Made by a program: the position numbers and the translations under genes. A model generated the notes under the pieces. The model was not told where the DNA came from. It saw nothing but the letters and a program-made list of their open reading frames with translations, and ran no database searches. A DNA stretch of 63,907 bases from Alcaligenaceae bacterium (lineage in GTDB: Bacteria; Pseudomonadota; Gammaproteobacteria; Burkholderiales; Burkholderiaceae_B), in NCBI GenBank assembly GCA_947379755.1, contig CANCOC010000009.1, forward strand, positions 1 to 63,907, read 5' to 3'. Positions 12,266 through 21,916 of this stretch are shown piece by piece; the first letter of the stretch is position 1, and each line of letters opens with the position of its first letter.

Positions 12266-13870
12266 TTAGTGATCCACCCCTTTGGAGGCCAAGTACTCTT
12301 CGTAGACACCACGGTAGTCTGTGATTTCGCCATTCGGCTGGATTTCCCAGACACGTGTGGCCAGAGCGGAAACGAACTCACGGTCATGCGAGACAAAAAA
12401 CAAGGTGCCAGGATATTTATCCAGTGCCAGCTGCAATGACTCGATGGATTCCATATCAAGGTGATTGGTGGGTTCGTCGAGCAACATCACATTGTGCCGT
12501 TTGAGCATCAGGCGACCAAACGTCATGCGGTTCTTTTCGCCGCCAGACAGGACATTCGGTGTCTTGGGCAGATCATCCGCTGAAAACAGCAGGCGACCGA
12601 GTACAGAACGGATCGACTGGTCATCATCACCGGGCTGACGATAATGCGTCATCCACTCAAACAGATTGTCGTCCTTTTGTGTGAACTGGTCCGATACGTC
12701 CTGGGCCATGTAGCCAATATCAGCGTTTTCGGACCATTTCACTGTGCCACGATCAGGCTTCAGATCACCAGCGAGCATACGGATCAATGTAGTTTTACCT
12801 ACACCGTTTGCACCAATGATGGCAATTTTTTCTCCAGCTTCGACCATTGCCGAAAATGACTTGATTACTGGTGTATCAAACGATTTTTGTGCATGTTCAA
12901 GCGTGACTGCCTGACGGTGCATCATCTTGTTCTGCTCAAACCGGATGAACGGGTTCTGGCGGGAAGATGGTTTGACTTCAATCTGTGATGACTTCAGACG
13001 ATCAATCTGCTTAAGTCGTGAGGTAGCCTGGCGGGCCTTGGACTTGTTGGCGGAAAAGCGGCGCACAAAGTCCTGCAGCTCAATCACACGCTCTTTTGCT
13101 TTGGTATTCGAAGAAGACACGCGCTCGCGCGCCTGAGTTGCAGCCAGCATATAGTCATCATAATTGCCAGGATATACGCGCAATTCACCGAAATCCAGAT
13201 CAGCCATGTGGGTGCAGACCTGATTCAGAAAGTGACGATCATGGCTGATGATAATCATGGTGCTTTGATAGCCGTTGAGGACATCTTCCAGCCAGCGGAT
13301 CGTATTGATATCCAGGTTATTGGTCGGCTCATCGAGCAGCAGCACATCCGGATTCGAAAAAAGTGCCTGCGCCAGCAACACGCGCAGTTTCCAGCCGGGA
13401 GCAATTTCGCGCATCGGCAGCTGATGCTGATCGACAGGAAACTCCAGCCCCAGCAGCAATTCACCAGCACGTGCCTCAGCGGTGTAGCCATCGTACTCGG
13501 CAAACTTCGCCTCAAGATCGGCCGCACGCATGTAGTCTTCGTCAGTCGCATCAGCGTTTGCGTAGATCGCATCACGCTGTGACATGGCCTCCCACATTTC
13601 GGCATGGCCCATGAGCACGACATCAAGTACCCGAAGATCCTCGAACGCAAACTGGTCTTGACGCAATTTACCCATGCGCAGACCAGGTTCGAGATGAACG
13701 TTGCCGGCAGTCGAATCTACGTCGCCGCCAATGATTTTCATTAAGGTAGTCTTGCCGGAGCCATTCGCACCGATCAAGCCATAACGATTACCCTCACCGA
13801 ATTTGACGTTGACGTTTTCAAAAAGAGGTTTGGGGCCGAACTGAATGCTGAGGTTTGATGCGGTTATCAC
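12266..13870 (-). CDS. ABC-F family ATPase, YbiT type
   Basis: 534 residues with two ABC cassettes and no membrane segment. Walker A motifs are GANGSGKTT (residues 35-43) and GANGVGKTT; the linker between cassettes is the positively charged P-site tRNA interaction motif region ([21 protein letters not shown]). The first signature is [15 protein letters not shown] instead of LSGGxKxR, the form seen in YbiT; the second is [20 protein letters not shown] proteins bind the ribosomal E site and affect translation; the precise role of YbiT is not settled. The reading starts at a GTG (13870-13868) without an obvious Shine-Dalgarno sequence. Confidence 0.88.
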   Translation of the reverse strand: MITASNLSIQFGPKPLFENVNVKFGEGNRYGLIGANGSGKTTLMKIIGGDVDSTAGNVHLEPGLRMGKLRQDQFAFEDLRVLDVVLMGHAEMWEAMSQRDAIYANADATDEDYMRAADLEAKFAEYDGYTAEARAGELLLGLEFPVDQHQLPMREIAPGWKLRVLLAQALFSNPDVLLLDEPTNNLDINTIRWLEDVLNGYQSTMIIISHDRHFLNQVCTHMADLDFGELRVYPGNYDDYMLAATQARERVSSSNTKAKERVIELQDFVRRFSANKSKARQATSRLKQIDRLKSSQIEVKPSSRQNPFIRFEQNKMMHRQAVTLEHAQKSFDTPVIKSFSAMVEAGEKIAIIGANGVGKTTLIRMLAGDLKPDRGTVKWSENADIGYMAQDVSDQFTQKDDNLFEWMTHYRQPGDDDQSIRSVLGRLLFSADDLPKTPNVLSGGEKNRMTFGRLMLKRHNVMLLDEPTNHLDMESIESLQLALDKYPGTLFFVSHDREFVSALATRVWEIQPNGEITDYRGVYEEYLASKGVDH

Positions 13871-14022
13871 GTTATGCCGATAGAGTAAATATTGCGGTTA
13901 CATCTTGAAAGATAAGTTTTCAGTGTAACAAGAGGGTGAAAGATGACTATTTGAACACTGTCGTCCCTAATATGCCGACCAGATGGCCAGCGACTTTGAC
14001 TGGCTTGAACTGGAGGCAAAAC

Positions 14023-15384
14023 ATGCTGAATCACACGATTGTTAATGTAATTGAGGCAATTACCCATTTTTTCAATAGCATGGGTGGATATGTCTGGGGC
14101 CCTTTCCTGCTGTTACTGCTGGTTGGAACAGGATTTTATCTGACCCTGCGTCTGGGGTGGGTACAGTTTTCGATGCTCCCCTATGCACTGAAACTGGCCT
14201 TTTCGCGCAAACAGGATCCCAATGCACCCGGAGACATCTCACAATTTCAGGCACTGATGACTGCCCTGGCAGCAACAATCGGTACAGGCAATATTGCGGG
14301 CGTCGCCACAGCGGTCGTTCTTGGCGGCCCTGGGGCCATCTTCTGGATGTGGATGACGGCACTGGTTGGCATGGCGACGAAGTACGCCGAAGGTTTGCTG
14401 GCGATTAAATACCGTTTCAGGGACGAGACCGGCGAAATGCAGGGTGGTCCCATGTACTACATCGAGCGCGGCCTGAATATGAAATGGCTCGCTGGGATGT
14501 TTGCTTTTTTTGGAATGATTGCCGCGCTGGGCACGGGATGCTCGGTGCAGTCCAACTCCGTCGCGCATGCGATCGAGTCAAGCTTTGGGGTTCCCAGCTG
14601 GATCACAGGTGTGATCCTGACCATTGTGACCGCGCTGGTCATTCTGGGAGGGATTAAAAGCATTGCGCGTGCGGCCAGCGTGATCGTCCCCGTCATGGCT
14701 TCGTTTTATATCCTGGGTGGCCTGGTCATCATTGTGCTGAATATGGACAGGTTGTTGCCTGCACTGACCCTGATCATGACCGATGCCTTCACAGGAGCGG
14801 CCGTCGCCGGCGGTGCGCTCGGTACCGTGATTCGATATGGCGTGGCCCGCGGTTTGTTTTCAAACGAGGCCGGGCTGGGTACTGCTCCGATTGCAGCTGC
14901 TGCAGCCAAAACGAACATCCCGGTACAGCAGGCGCTGGTTTCCATGACAGGAACCTTCATCGACACCATCATCGTATGCTCAATCACTGGAATCGCTCTG
15001 GTCATGGGCGGACTCTATCGCGGCGGCCAAACCGGTGCCGCACTGACCAGCCAGACGTTCGACGCCCTGCTGCCTGGCCCTGGCGGCTGGATCGTGACAA
15101 TCGGCCTGATTTTCTTTGCCTACTCCACCATTCTGGGATGGAGCTTTTACGGCGAAAAGTGCGCCCAGTACATTCTGGGCAAACGCGCGGTATACCCCTA
15201 TCGCATCATTTTCATCAGCTTTGTCATGCTGGGAACTGTCGTCTCCCTGGATCTTGTATGGGCCATCTCAGACGTTTTCAACGGGTTGATGGCTTTTCCG
15301 AACCTGGTAGGAATCGTGCTCTTGTCAGGCGTAGTCATTCAGGAAACCAGAGCGTTTCGTGCACAGCGTAAGCACAGGCAGTGA
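14023..15384 (+). CDS. Sodium:alanine (AGCS family) symporter
   Basis: 453 residues with many hydrophobic membrane segments. Family features include GTGNIAGVATAVVLGGPGAIFWMW, GPMYYIERG and the C-terminal SNEAGLGTAPIAAAAA region. It should import alanine or glycine with Na+ across the inner membrane. The ATG at 14023 was chosen because GGAGG lies six bases upstream; an open frame begins at 13936 without such a site. It stands alone, 182 bases upstream of the amino-acid ABC importer, which suggests but does not prove related regulation. Confidence 0.9.
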   Translation: MLNHTIVNVIEAITHFFNSMGGYVWGPFLLLLLVGTGFYLTLRLGWVQFSMLPYALKLAFSRKQDPNAPGDISQFQALMTALAATIGTGNIAGVATAVVLGGPGAIFWMWMTALVGMATKYAEGLLAIKYRFRDETGEMQGGPMYYIERGLNMKWLAGMFAFFGMIAALGTGCSVQSNSVAHAIESSFGVPSWITGVILTIVTALVILGGIKSIARAASVIVPVMASFYILGGLVIIVLNMDRLLPALTLIMTDAFTGAAVAGGALGTVIRYGVARGLFSNEAGLGTAPIAAAAAKTNIPVQQALVSMTGTFIDTIIVCSITGIALVMGGLYRGGQTGAALTSQTFDALLPGPGGWIVTIGLIFFAYSTILGWSFYGEKCAQYILGKRAVYPYRIIFISFVMLGTVVSLDLVWAISDVFNGLMAFPNLVGIVLLSGVVIQETRAFRAQRKHRQ

Positions 15385-15513
15385 TCAGACACTCACACAG
15401 GAGAAAAAACTCTGGTCAAAAAGCGTAAGTTTCACGTAATTAACATTAAATAACGCATATTTTCGCTTAAGACTAGAGTAAACCCTCACAAATGGAGGAG
15501 CAGATTCCCTGCA

Positions 15514-15547
15514 TAAATCGATAAAATACGCATACTAAATCGATAAA
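15514..15547. repeat. Two 12-bp direct repeats upstream of the amino-acid receptor gene
   Basis: TAAATCGATAAA occurs at 15514-15525 and again at 15536-15547. The copies start 22 bases apart, about two helical turns, and each contains the palindrome ATCGAT. They sit in the leader or promoter region, ending 19 bases before the ATG of the receptor gene and just before its GAGGAG ribosome site. A regulator binding site is a reasonable guess; the protein is unknown. Confidence 0.55.
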
Positions 15548-15566
15548 GATTAGCCGAGGAGATTAA

Positions 15567-16769
15567 ATGAAACTGACCTACAAATTACTGACAACGGTCG
15601 CTGCCTGCACACTTGCAACAGCTGCTTTTGCACAAGACACCATCAAGATTGGCGTGATTGGACCATTTACAGGCGGATCGTCCTCGATGGGCGTCAGCAT
15701 GCGTGACGGCGTGCGCCTCGCTGCCAAAGAAATCAACGCTTCAGGTGGTGTCCTGGGCAAGAAAATCGAGCTTGTCGAACGCGACGACGAAGCCAAGAAC
15801 GAACGGGGCGTGCAGATTGCACAGGAATTTATCAACAAGACCAAAGTCGATGCAGCGGTAGGCTACATCAACACAGGTGTAGCGCTGGCTTCGCAGCGTT
15901 TCTTCCAGGAAGCAAAGATTCCTGTGATGAACAACGTTGCAACCGGCACGCTGATCACCAAACAGTTCGAGAAAGAGCCTGAAAACTACGTTTTCCGTAA
16001 CGCTGCGGCAGACTATATCCAGGCACCCATGATTGTTGAAGAAGCCATCACACGCCGTGGATTTAAAAAGGTCGCCATTCTGGCCGACTCAACCGCCTAT
16101 GGCGATCTGGGCCGTAAAGACCTGACCGCTGCGCTCGCAGCCAAAGGCATTACTCCAGTTGCTGATGAAAAATTCAACATTAAAGACGTCGACATGACGC
16201 CTCAGTTGCTCAAAGCAAAAGAGGCCGGTGCCGAAGTCATCCTGACCTATGCAATTGGTCCTGAACTTGCCCAGATCGCCAACGGCATGTCAAAACTGGG
16301 CTGGAAGAAACCCATGATTGGCAGCTGGACCTTGTCGATGGCCAACTTCATCGACACCGCGGGTAAAAACGGTGACGGCGCAACCATGCCACAGACCTTC
16401 ATCCAGGATCCAAGCACCCCAAAACGCAAAGAGTTCATTGCGGCTTACCTGAAAGAGTTCAAGCCAAAGAAAGACCGTATCGACTCACCTGTGTCAGCTG
16501 CCCAGGGTTACGACTCGATCTTCTTGCTGGCTGCAGCCATGAAGCAGGCTGGTACGACGGATGGCCCCAAGGTTCGCGAAGCACTCGAAAACCTCAATGC
16601 CAAAGTCGACGGTATCGTGACGGTGTATGACAAGCCTTTCAGCAAGACAGACCATGACGCCATTACTTCAAACATCCCGGTGATGGGCGAAGTCAAGGGT
16701 GGCCGCGTGGGGTATGCCAATCCTGATGATGCAAAAACTGCAGGTCAGGTTCGCGTCAAAGGCAAGTAA
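15567..16769 (+). CDS. Branched-chain amino-acid ABC transporter, substrate-binding protein
   Basis: 400 residues with a signal peptide (MKLTYKLLTTVAACTLATAA-FAQ) and the type-I periplasmic binding fold of LivK/LivJ relatives (DTIKIGVIGPFTGGSSSMG; GYINTGVALASQRFFQEAKIPV). It should capture leucine, isoleucine, valine or a similar ligand in the periplasm and deliver it to the LivH/LivM-G/LivF complex that follows. The real ligand cannot be read from sequence. GAGGAG stands six bases before the ATG. A strong terminator follows it, so receptor is probably made in excess over the membrane parts. Confidence 0.9.
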   Translation: MKLTYKLLTTVAACTLATAAFAQDTIKIGVIGPFTGGSSSMGVSMRDGVRLAAKEINASGGVLGKKIELVERDDEAKNERGVQIAQEFINKTKVDAAVGYINTGVALASQRFFQEAKIPVMNNVATGTLITKQFEKEPENYVFRNAAADYIQAPMIVEEAITRRGFKKVAILADSTAYGDLGRKDLTAALAAKGITPVADEKFNIKDVDMTPQLLKAKEAGAEVILTYAIGPELAQIANGMSKLGWKKPMIGSWTLSMANFIDTAGKNGDGATMPQTFIQDPSTPKRKEFIAAYLKEFKPKKDRIDSPVSAAQGYDSIFLLAAAMKQAGTTDGPKVREALENLNAKVDGIVTVYDKPFSKTDHDAITSNIPVMGEVKGGRVGYANPDDAKTAGQVRVKGK

Positions 16770-16800
16770 TGATGTAGTCCGGGTCTGAATACCCGACTTA

Positions 16801-16830
16801 AACGCCGCGCTGATTTGGCGCGGCGTTTTT
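16801..16830 (+). terminator. Rho-independent terminator after the receptor gene
   Basis: A perfect 10-bp stem, AACGCCGCGC (16801-16810) with GCGCGGCGTT (16818-16827), a seven-base loop and a run of five T. It lies 31 bases after the receptor stop codon and 54 before livH. Partial read-through would give high receptor and low permease expression. Confidence 0.9.
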
Positions 16831-16884
16831 AATGTAAAAGTTCGTCTTTTGTTTCATTCATTTTTTTATCCTTGGGACATTCCT

Positions 16885-17763
16885 ATGGAAATCCTTCTCC
16901 AACTGATATTTAGCGGCATCTCCCTTGGGATGATCTACGCAGTGATCGCCTTTGGCTATCAGCTCACCTTTGCGACTTCAGGCACACTGAATTTCGGTCA
17001 AGGTGAAGCCCTGATGCTGGGTGCGCTGGTCGGCCTGACACTTGCTGACACGCTTGGCATCAATTACTGGCTCATGATCCCGATCGTCTGTGTCTTTGGC
17101 GCCATTCAGGGTGGTCTGGTCGAGTTGATTGGTGTGCGTCCCGCCATCAAGATCAAATCCGAATTTGGCTGGATCATGTCAACCATTGCGCTGGGCATCA
17201 TTTTTAAAAACGTCGCAGAAAATATCTGGGGTCGAGATGACATGCGTTTCCCCTCACCTATCGATGATGATCCGATCAAACTCTTTGGTGCCAACGTGTT
17301 ACCGATGGAGCTTGTCGTGATCGCAGGCGCACTAGCCATGATGCTGCTGGTTGAGTTATTCAACCGCAAAAGCATTTATGGAAAAGCTGTGGTTGCGACC
17401 TCCAATGACCGCGATGCGGCGGGTTTGATGGGAATCAATACAGGTCTGGTGATTACTTTTTCCTATGCCCTGTCTTCGCTGACTGCAGCCTTTGCAGGCG
17501 TGCTGGTAGCCCCACTGACGCTGACAGGCGCCACGATGGGCTCCGCTCTCGGCCTGAAGGCTTTTGCAGTCGCAATTATTGGTGGACTCTCAAGTGGCAT
17601 GGGCATCATTGTGGGAGGGTTGATTCTCGGCATTGCCGAAACAACGACTGGATTTTATATTTCGACTGGCTACAAGGATGTACCCGGTCTGATTCTGCTG
17701 TTGCTGGTGCTAGCGATCAAACCTGCTGGTCTGTTCGGTAAATCTGCAATCAAGAAGGTCTGA
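16885..17763 (+). CDS. livH: Branched-chain amino-acid ABC transporter permease LivH
   Basis: 292 residues, about eight membrane segments. It shows the LivH pattern from the N-terminus: IFSGISLGMIYAVIAFGYQL and SGTLNFGQGEALMLGA, then AFAVAIIGGLSSGMGIIVGGLILGIAE near the end. It forms half of the inner-membrane channel. ATG 16885 (MEILLQLIFSG) fits the family start and has GGGA upstream; an in-frame TTG at 16849 would add 12 residues. The stop is four bases before the fused livM-livG gene. Confidence 0.9.
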   Translation: MEILLQLIFSGISLGMIYAVIAFGYQLTFATSGTLNFGQGEALMLGALVGLTLADTLGINYWLMIPIVCVFGAIQGGLVELIGVRPAIKIKSEFGWIMSTIALGIIFKNVAENIWGRDDMRFPSPIDDDPIKLFGANVLPMELVVIAGALAMMLLVELFNRKSIYGKAVVATSNDRDAAGLMGINTGLVITFSYALSSLTAAFAGVLVAPLTLTGATMGSALGLKAFAVAIIGGLSSGMGIIVGGLILGIAETTTGFYISTGYKDVPGLILLLLVLAIKPAGLFGKSAIKKV

Positions 17764-17767
17764 TTTC

Positions 17768-19711
17768 ATGAAAATTAAACATGTATTACTGATTGCGTCG
17801 ATCATTGCACTGTTCGCCTTTCCACTGGTCATTGAGAACCCCTACTATATTCATCTGGTCGAAACGATCCTGATCTATGCCGTTCTTTTGTTCGGACTCG
17901 ACATCGTAGTGGGTTATACCGGTCAGGTTTCGCTGGGTCATGCCGGCCTGTTTGGTATTGGCTCTTACGTGGCAGGCGTGCTGTTCATGAAACTCGGCAT
18001 GCCCATCTGGGTGACGGTTCCAGCGGCGATCACCATCACTGCATTGTTTGGTGGCCTGCTCGCCCTGCCCGCTCTCAAGGTTATCGGCCCCTATCTGGCC
18101 ATGGTGACTCTCGCATTCGGTACCATCATCCAGATTCTCATTAATGAAATGAGCTTCCTGACTGAAGGTCCAGTGGGAATCAAGATTCCAAAGCCTTCCT
18201 TTTTTGGAACTGAAGCAACGGAAGTTCAGTACTACTGGATCGTTTGTGCACTGATGCTGGTGAGCTTATTAGTTGTGCACCGGATCATGAAGTCACACCT
18301 TGGCCGTGCTTTTGAAGCACTGCGCGATAGTCCCGTTGCATGTGATTGCATGGGTGTATCGGTTTACCGCTACAAAGTCTATGCCTTCATCATCAGCGCA
18401 GGCTTTGCCGGATTGGCCGGTTGCATGTATGCCTACTCGGAACAGTACATTTCACCGAATACGTATGTCATTGAATTAAGCATCCTGTTTTTGCTTGCGG
18501 TCATCATGGGAGGCCGCAAATCACGTATTGGTGCGCTTTTGGGTTCGTTCATCATTGTCATGCTACCAAAGTTGCTAGACGATATCGTGCTCTTTCGCAT
18601 GGTTGCTGTTGGTCTGGCGATTCTGTTTATTTTGCTGTCAGCCATTTCGCTGGTCAAGAATCTGACCACCCTGCGCAAAGTCGCCATTCCTCTTGGAGGA
18701 ATTGTGGGACTGGCTGCGTTCTCATTCTGGCTTGAAAATATCACCGACTGGCGTCTGACCATTTTTGGTTTCATGATTTTGCTGGTGGTGTATTACCTGC
18801 AAGACGGCATTGTTGGTTTTGTAAGGAATTACTACGCCTCATTGACCGGAAAATCCGCGCAGGCCGCACGCGATGCTGAAGCACTACTTGAGATCAAACC
18901 GTCAAGCACAGATGTGATTCACGCAGCTTCAGACACGACAAAAGGCGGTACCTTGCTGAGCGTCAAGTCGGTGCTCATGCAGTTTGGTGGACTCAAGGCA
19001 CTCAATAATGTCGACCTGACCATTGAGCGCGGCACCATCCATGGCTTGATCGGTCCGAACGGCTCTGGCAAGAGCACGATGATGAACGTATTGACAGGCA
19101 TCTATGTCCCTACGGCCGGTGATGTTGTCTACGCAAGCAATAGCGTCGTCGGCAAAACATCTTCCGAAATTGCGCTCTCAGGTATCGCACGTACATTTCA
19201 GAACGTTCAACTGTTTGGCGAGATGACTGCACTGGAAAATATTCTGGTTGGCCTGCATCACACCTTTAGTTCCAATCTTATGGATGTGTCGTTGCATCTG
19301 CCCAGATACACCAAAGAAGAATCAGATGCGCGTACGCGCGCGCTAGGCCTGCTGCAGTTCGTAGGCCTTGATGCACTGGCAAACGAAGAGGCGCGCAACC
19401 TGCCCTACGGCAAGCAACGCGTGCTGGAGATTGCACGCGCCCTGGCACTTGATCCCAACCTGTTACTGCTCGATGAGCCTGCCGCCGGACTGACGGCACC
19501 TGATATCAAAGATCTCCTCGTCATCATCCAGAAAATTCGCGATCATGGGATCACAATTATTCTGATCGAACATCATATGGATGTTGTGATGGCGGCTTGC
19601 GACAAAGTTTCAGTGCTCGACTTCGGTCAGAAAATTGCTGAAGGCAAACCCGCTGAAGTCCAGTCAGATGAAAAAGTAATTGAAGCGTATCTGGGCGGCC
19701 AGTCCGCTTAA
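17768..19711 (+). CDS. Fused LivM permease and LivG ATPase of a branched-chain amino-acid ABC transporter
   Basis: 647 residues combining two proteins that are separate in E. coli. Residues 1-300 are a LivM permease (VGYTGQVSLGHAGLFGIGSY). About residues 300-360 add two further hydrophobic stretches not in the usual LivM end (KVAIPLGGIVGLAAFSFWL; TIFGFMILLVVYYLQ). A polar linker (361-393) leads to a LivG ATPase with Walker A GPNGSGKS (429-436), signature LPYGKQRVLEIARALA and Walker B LLLLDEP. The fusion fixes a 1:1 ratio of permease to ATPase. I see no stop or frameshift at the joint. It overlaps nothing and precedes livF by 25 bases. Confidence 0.92.
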   Translation: MKIKHVLLIASIIALFAFPLVIENPYYIHLVETILIYAVLLFGLDIVVGYTGQVSLGHAGLFGIGSYVAGVLFMKLGMPIWVTVPAAITITALFGGLLALPALKVIGPYLAMVTLAFGTIIQILINEMSFLTEGPVGIKIPKPSFFGTEATEVQYYWIVCALMLVSLLVVHRIMKSHLGRAFEALRDSPVACDCMGVSVYRYKVYAFIISAGFAGLAGCMYAYSEQYISPNTYVIELSILFLLAVIMGGRKSRIGALLGSFIIVMLPKLLDDIVLFRMVAVGLAILFILLSAISLVKNLTTLRKVAIPLGGIVGLAAFSFWLENITDWRLTIFGFMILLVVYYLQDGIVGFVRNYYASLTGKSAQAARDAEALLEIKPSSTDVIHAASDTTKGGTLLSVKSVLMQFGGLKALNNVDLTIERGTIHGLIGPNGSGKSTMMNVLTGIYVPTAGDVVYASNSVVGKTSSEIALSGIARTFQNVQLFGEMTALENILVGLHHTFSSNLMDVSLHLPRYTKEESDARTRALGLLQFVGLDALANEEARNLPYGKQRVLEIARALALDPNLLLLDEPAAGLTAPDIKDLLVIIQKIRDHGITIILIEHHMDVVMAACDKVSVLDFGQKIAEGKPAEVQSDEKVIEAYLGGQSA

Positions 19712-19736
19712 CTTGCAGAGAAGATCAGGAAAACAC

Positions 19737-20459
19737 ATGCTAGCGATCAAAAATCTCGAAGCCGGATATGGCAAGGTCAAAGTCTTGCACGGCATCAGTA
19801 TTGAGGTACCCAAAGGTCAGGTGATTACCCTGATTGGCTCAAACGGCGCAGGCAAAACAACTACTATGCGTGCCGTCACAGGCATGATCAAACCCACGGC
19901 CGGTGAAATTACGCTCAGTCAAACCAGAATTGACGGATTCGACTCCTATAAAATCGCCCGTCTCGGGCTTGCCCATTCACCTGAAGGACGTCGCGTATTT
20001 TCGACGATGACGGTCACAGACAATCTGATTCTGGGCGCTTTCCCACGCCTGACTCGTAGTCGCCCCAAAGGCGATGTCAACGGTGATCTGGATCGTGCGC
20101 TAGAGTTATTCCCTCGACTCAAAGAGCGTCGAAATCAGCTGGCTGGCACCCTGTCCGGTGGTGAGCAGCAAATGCTCGCGATGGCTCGCGCCATCATGCT
20201 CAATCCGGAAATTATCCTCCTTGATGAGCCTTCCATGGGCCTGGCTCCCATCCTGGTAGATGAAGTTTTCAAAATCATCGCACGTCTCAAATCAGAAGGC
20301 GTGACCATGCTGCTGGTTGAACAATTTGCTGCCGCTGCGTTGAATGTGGCCGATTATGGCTATGTGCTTGAGAATGGGCGAATTACCGCACACGGTCCTG
20401 CTGAAAAGCTCAAGAATGATCCAGCGGTCAAAGCTGCATATCTGGGAGGCAGTCACTAA
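19737..20459 (+). CDS. livF: Branched-chain amino-acid ABC transporter ATPase LivF
   Basis: 240 residues, a single ABC cassette. Walker A is GSNGAGKTT, the signature is LSGGEQQMLAMARAIM and Walker B IILLDEPSMGLAP, the last being typical of LivF. It supplies the second ATPase of the importer beside the LivG half of the fused protein. The ATG at 19737 (MLAIKNLEAGYGKVKVLHG) has AGGA seven bases upstream; the open frame before it overlaps the preceding gene and is not homologous. Last gene of the operon. Confidence 0.93.
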   Translation: MLAIKNLEAGYGKVKVLHGISIEVPKGQVITLIGSNGAGKTTTMRAVTGMIKPTAGEITLSQTRIDGFDSYKIARLGLAHSPEGRRVFSTMTVTDNLILGAFPRLTRSRPKGDVNGDLDRALELFPRLKERRNQLAGTLSGGEQQMLAMARAIMLNPEIILLDEPSMGLAPILVDEVFKIIARLKSEGVTMLLVEQFAAAALNVADYGYVLENGRITAHGPAEKLKNDPAVKAAYLGGSH

Positions 20460-20468
20460 GCGACCCAA

Positions 20469-20508
20469 GGCTCACTGAGAGCGATACCTTAGGCTTCGCT
20501 CTTGAGCC
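20469..20508. terminator. Inverted repeat between livF and ldcA
   Basis: GGCTCA (20469-20474) and AGAGCG (20478-20483) pair with CGCTCT (20497-20502) and TGAGCC (20503-20508), interrupted by a three-base bulge. It lies between two converging genes, so it could end transcription from both sides, but it lacks a T-tract. Confidence 0.45.
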
Positions 20509-20514
20509 GATCAC

Positions 20515-21456
20515 TCAGTGGGCATGGTCATGCTCATGCTCATGCTCATCGAGCACCAGATGCGCCATCCCTTTTTCAGTTGCCAGCCCAATTTTGGCAC
20601 CAATTGGCAGCGTGGCTTTCATTGGGGTGTGTCCAAAAGGCAAACCTGTAATGACGGGAATTCCTACTGTCTTGCGGATATAGGCGATGACAGATTTCAG
20701 GTCATACCCCTGATCGTGTTCAGCCAGTTTGTACTGGGTAAAACCACCGAGTAGCAGAGCTTTCTGCTTACCAAGAATACCTGCCTGCGCCAGCTGATTG
20801 AGCATGCGCTCTATCCGGTACGGATGCTCGCCCACATCCTCGACAAACAGTATGCCACCCTTGATCTTGGGCATATAGGGTGTGCCGAGCAACGAGGTCA
20901 GCATCGCGAGATTGCCACCCCACAGCACACCGCGACAATCAGCAACATCAGCATCCTGCGTCTCAAAGCTTAAAATCTCGAGTTCGCCACGCATGCTCTC
21001 GCCAAAGATTTCAGCGGTGAGGATTTCTGTTTTTTTGGCACCGAAATCAGAGCACGCTGAGGGGCCGGCATAACTGACCGCACCCGTTTGAGCGAGTAAG
21101 GCCAGACTAAAGGCGGTGAAGTCACTCTGACCGACAAAACGTTTGCCTGAGTCTGCAATGGCTTTGAAGTCCAATTGAGGCAACAGTCGCGTGATGCCAT
21201 AGCCGCCACGGCTGGCCATCACAATCGGAAGTTTTTGCTTGATCGCACGTCCAAATGCAGCTAACCGTTGCGTATCCGTACCGGCGAACCGTTGTGTCTG
21301 AGACAGCGCAGTACGATCAATCGCAACTTTGAAACCCATCGCATTCAGGCGTGTAGTGGCACGCTCAAGCGACTCTGGGTCAGGAACCGCACTGGATGGA
21401 GAAAAAATATATATCCCGCTGGCATCGGGGACACTGTAATGTGTATGGTCAGTCAT
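20515..21456 (-). CDS. ldcA: LD-carboxypeptidase (muramoyltetrapeptide carboxypeptidase), S66 family
   Basis: 313 residues. S66 enzymes cut the L,D bond of the murein tetrapeptide during peptidoglycan recycling. The serine is in RFVGQSDFTAF, the glutamate in ILFVEDVGE and the histidine in GLPFGHTPMKA, matching the Ser-Glu-His triad; RGGYGITRLL is also kept. The ATG at 21456 overlaps the tadA stop by eight bases; the frame is open upstream to 21507 inside tadA. The extreme C-terminus is His/acid rich (DEHEHEHDHAH), encoded by a hexanucleotide repeat, and lies beyond the conserved domain. Confidence 0.9.
   Translation of the reverse strand: MTDHTHYSVPDASGIYIFSPSSAVPDPESLERATTRLNAMGFKVAIDRTALSQTQRFAGTDTQRLAAFGRAIKQKLPIVMASRGGYGITRLLPQLDFKAIADSGKRFVGQSDFTAFSLALLAQTGAVSYAGPSACSDFGAKKTEILTAEIFGESMRGELEILSFETQDADVADCRGVLWGGNLAMLTSLLGTPYMPKIKGGILFVEDVGEHPYRIERMLNQLAQAGILGKQKALLLGGFTQYKLAEHDQGYDLKSVIAYIRKTVGIPVITGLPFGHTPMKATLPIGAKIGLATEKGMAHLVLDEHEHEHDHAH
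20523..20549. repeat. In-frame hexanucleotide repeat in ldcA
   Basis: CATGGT is followed by three CATGCT units (20523-20546) and a degenerate CATCGA. On the coding strand this gives alternating Glu/Asp-His codons. Slippage by one unit would add or remove two residues without breaking the frame. Confidence 0.7.
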
Positions 21457-21916
21457 GTGGCAAATCCTTGGTACGACGTTTTTTAAAAAATTGACGGAGC
21501 ACATCACCGCAGGTATCGGCCAGAATGCCGCCCGTCACGTGTGTGTGATGATTGAGTTGGGCGTGGTCGGCCAGGTTGATGACGCTGCCACAGACACCTG
21601 TCTTTGGGTCGGACGCACCAAAAATGACTCGCGCCAGTCTGGCATGCATCATGGCCCCCAGGCACATCGCACAGGGTTCGAGTGTGACATACAGCGAAGC
21701 ACCTGGTAGCCGGTAGTTCTGCACTTGCAGTCCTGCAGCACGTAAAGCAACAATCTCGGCATGGGCGCTCGGATCGTGATCAGTGATGGTGCGATTGAAG
21801 CCCGAAGCGAGAATGTTCCCATCCACATCAACCACCACTGCACCGACCGGGACTTCGCCCATCTGCTCTGCGAGATGGGCCTGCGCCAGCGCAAGCCGCA
21901 TCATCGACTCATCCAC
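21449..21916 (-). CDS. tadA: tRNA-specific adenosine deaminase
   Basis: 155 residues of the cytidine-deaminase fold. Zinc is bound by His in SAHAEIVAL, with the catalytic Glu beside it, and by the cysteines of LEPCAMCLGAMMHAR. It converts adenosine 34 of tRNA-Arg(ACG) to inosine and is usually essential. The length matches E. coli TadA. It overlaps the HAD gene upstream by eight bases and ldcA downstream by eight, so the three are almost certainly one transcript. Confidence 0.95.
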   Translation of the reverse strand: MDESMMRLALAQAHLAEQMGEVPVGAVVVDVDGNILASGFNRTITDHDPSAHAEIVALRAAGLQVQNYRLPGASLYVTLEPCAMCLGAMMHARLARVIFGASDPKTGVCGSVINLADHAQLNHHTHVTGGILADTCGDVLRQFFKKRRTKDLPHD

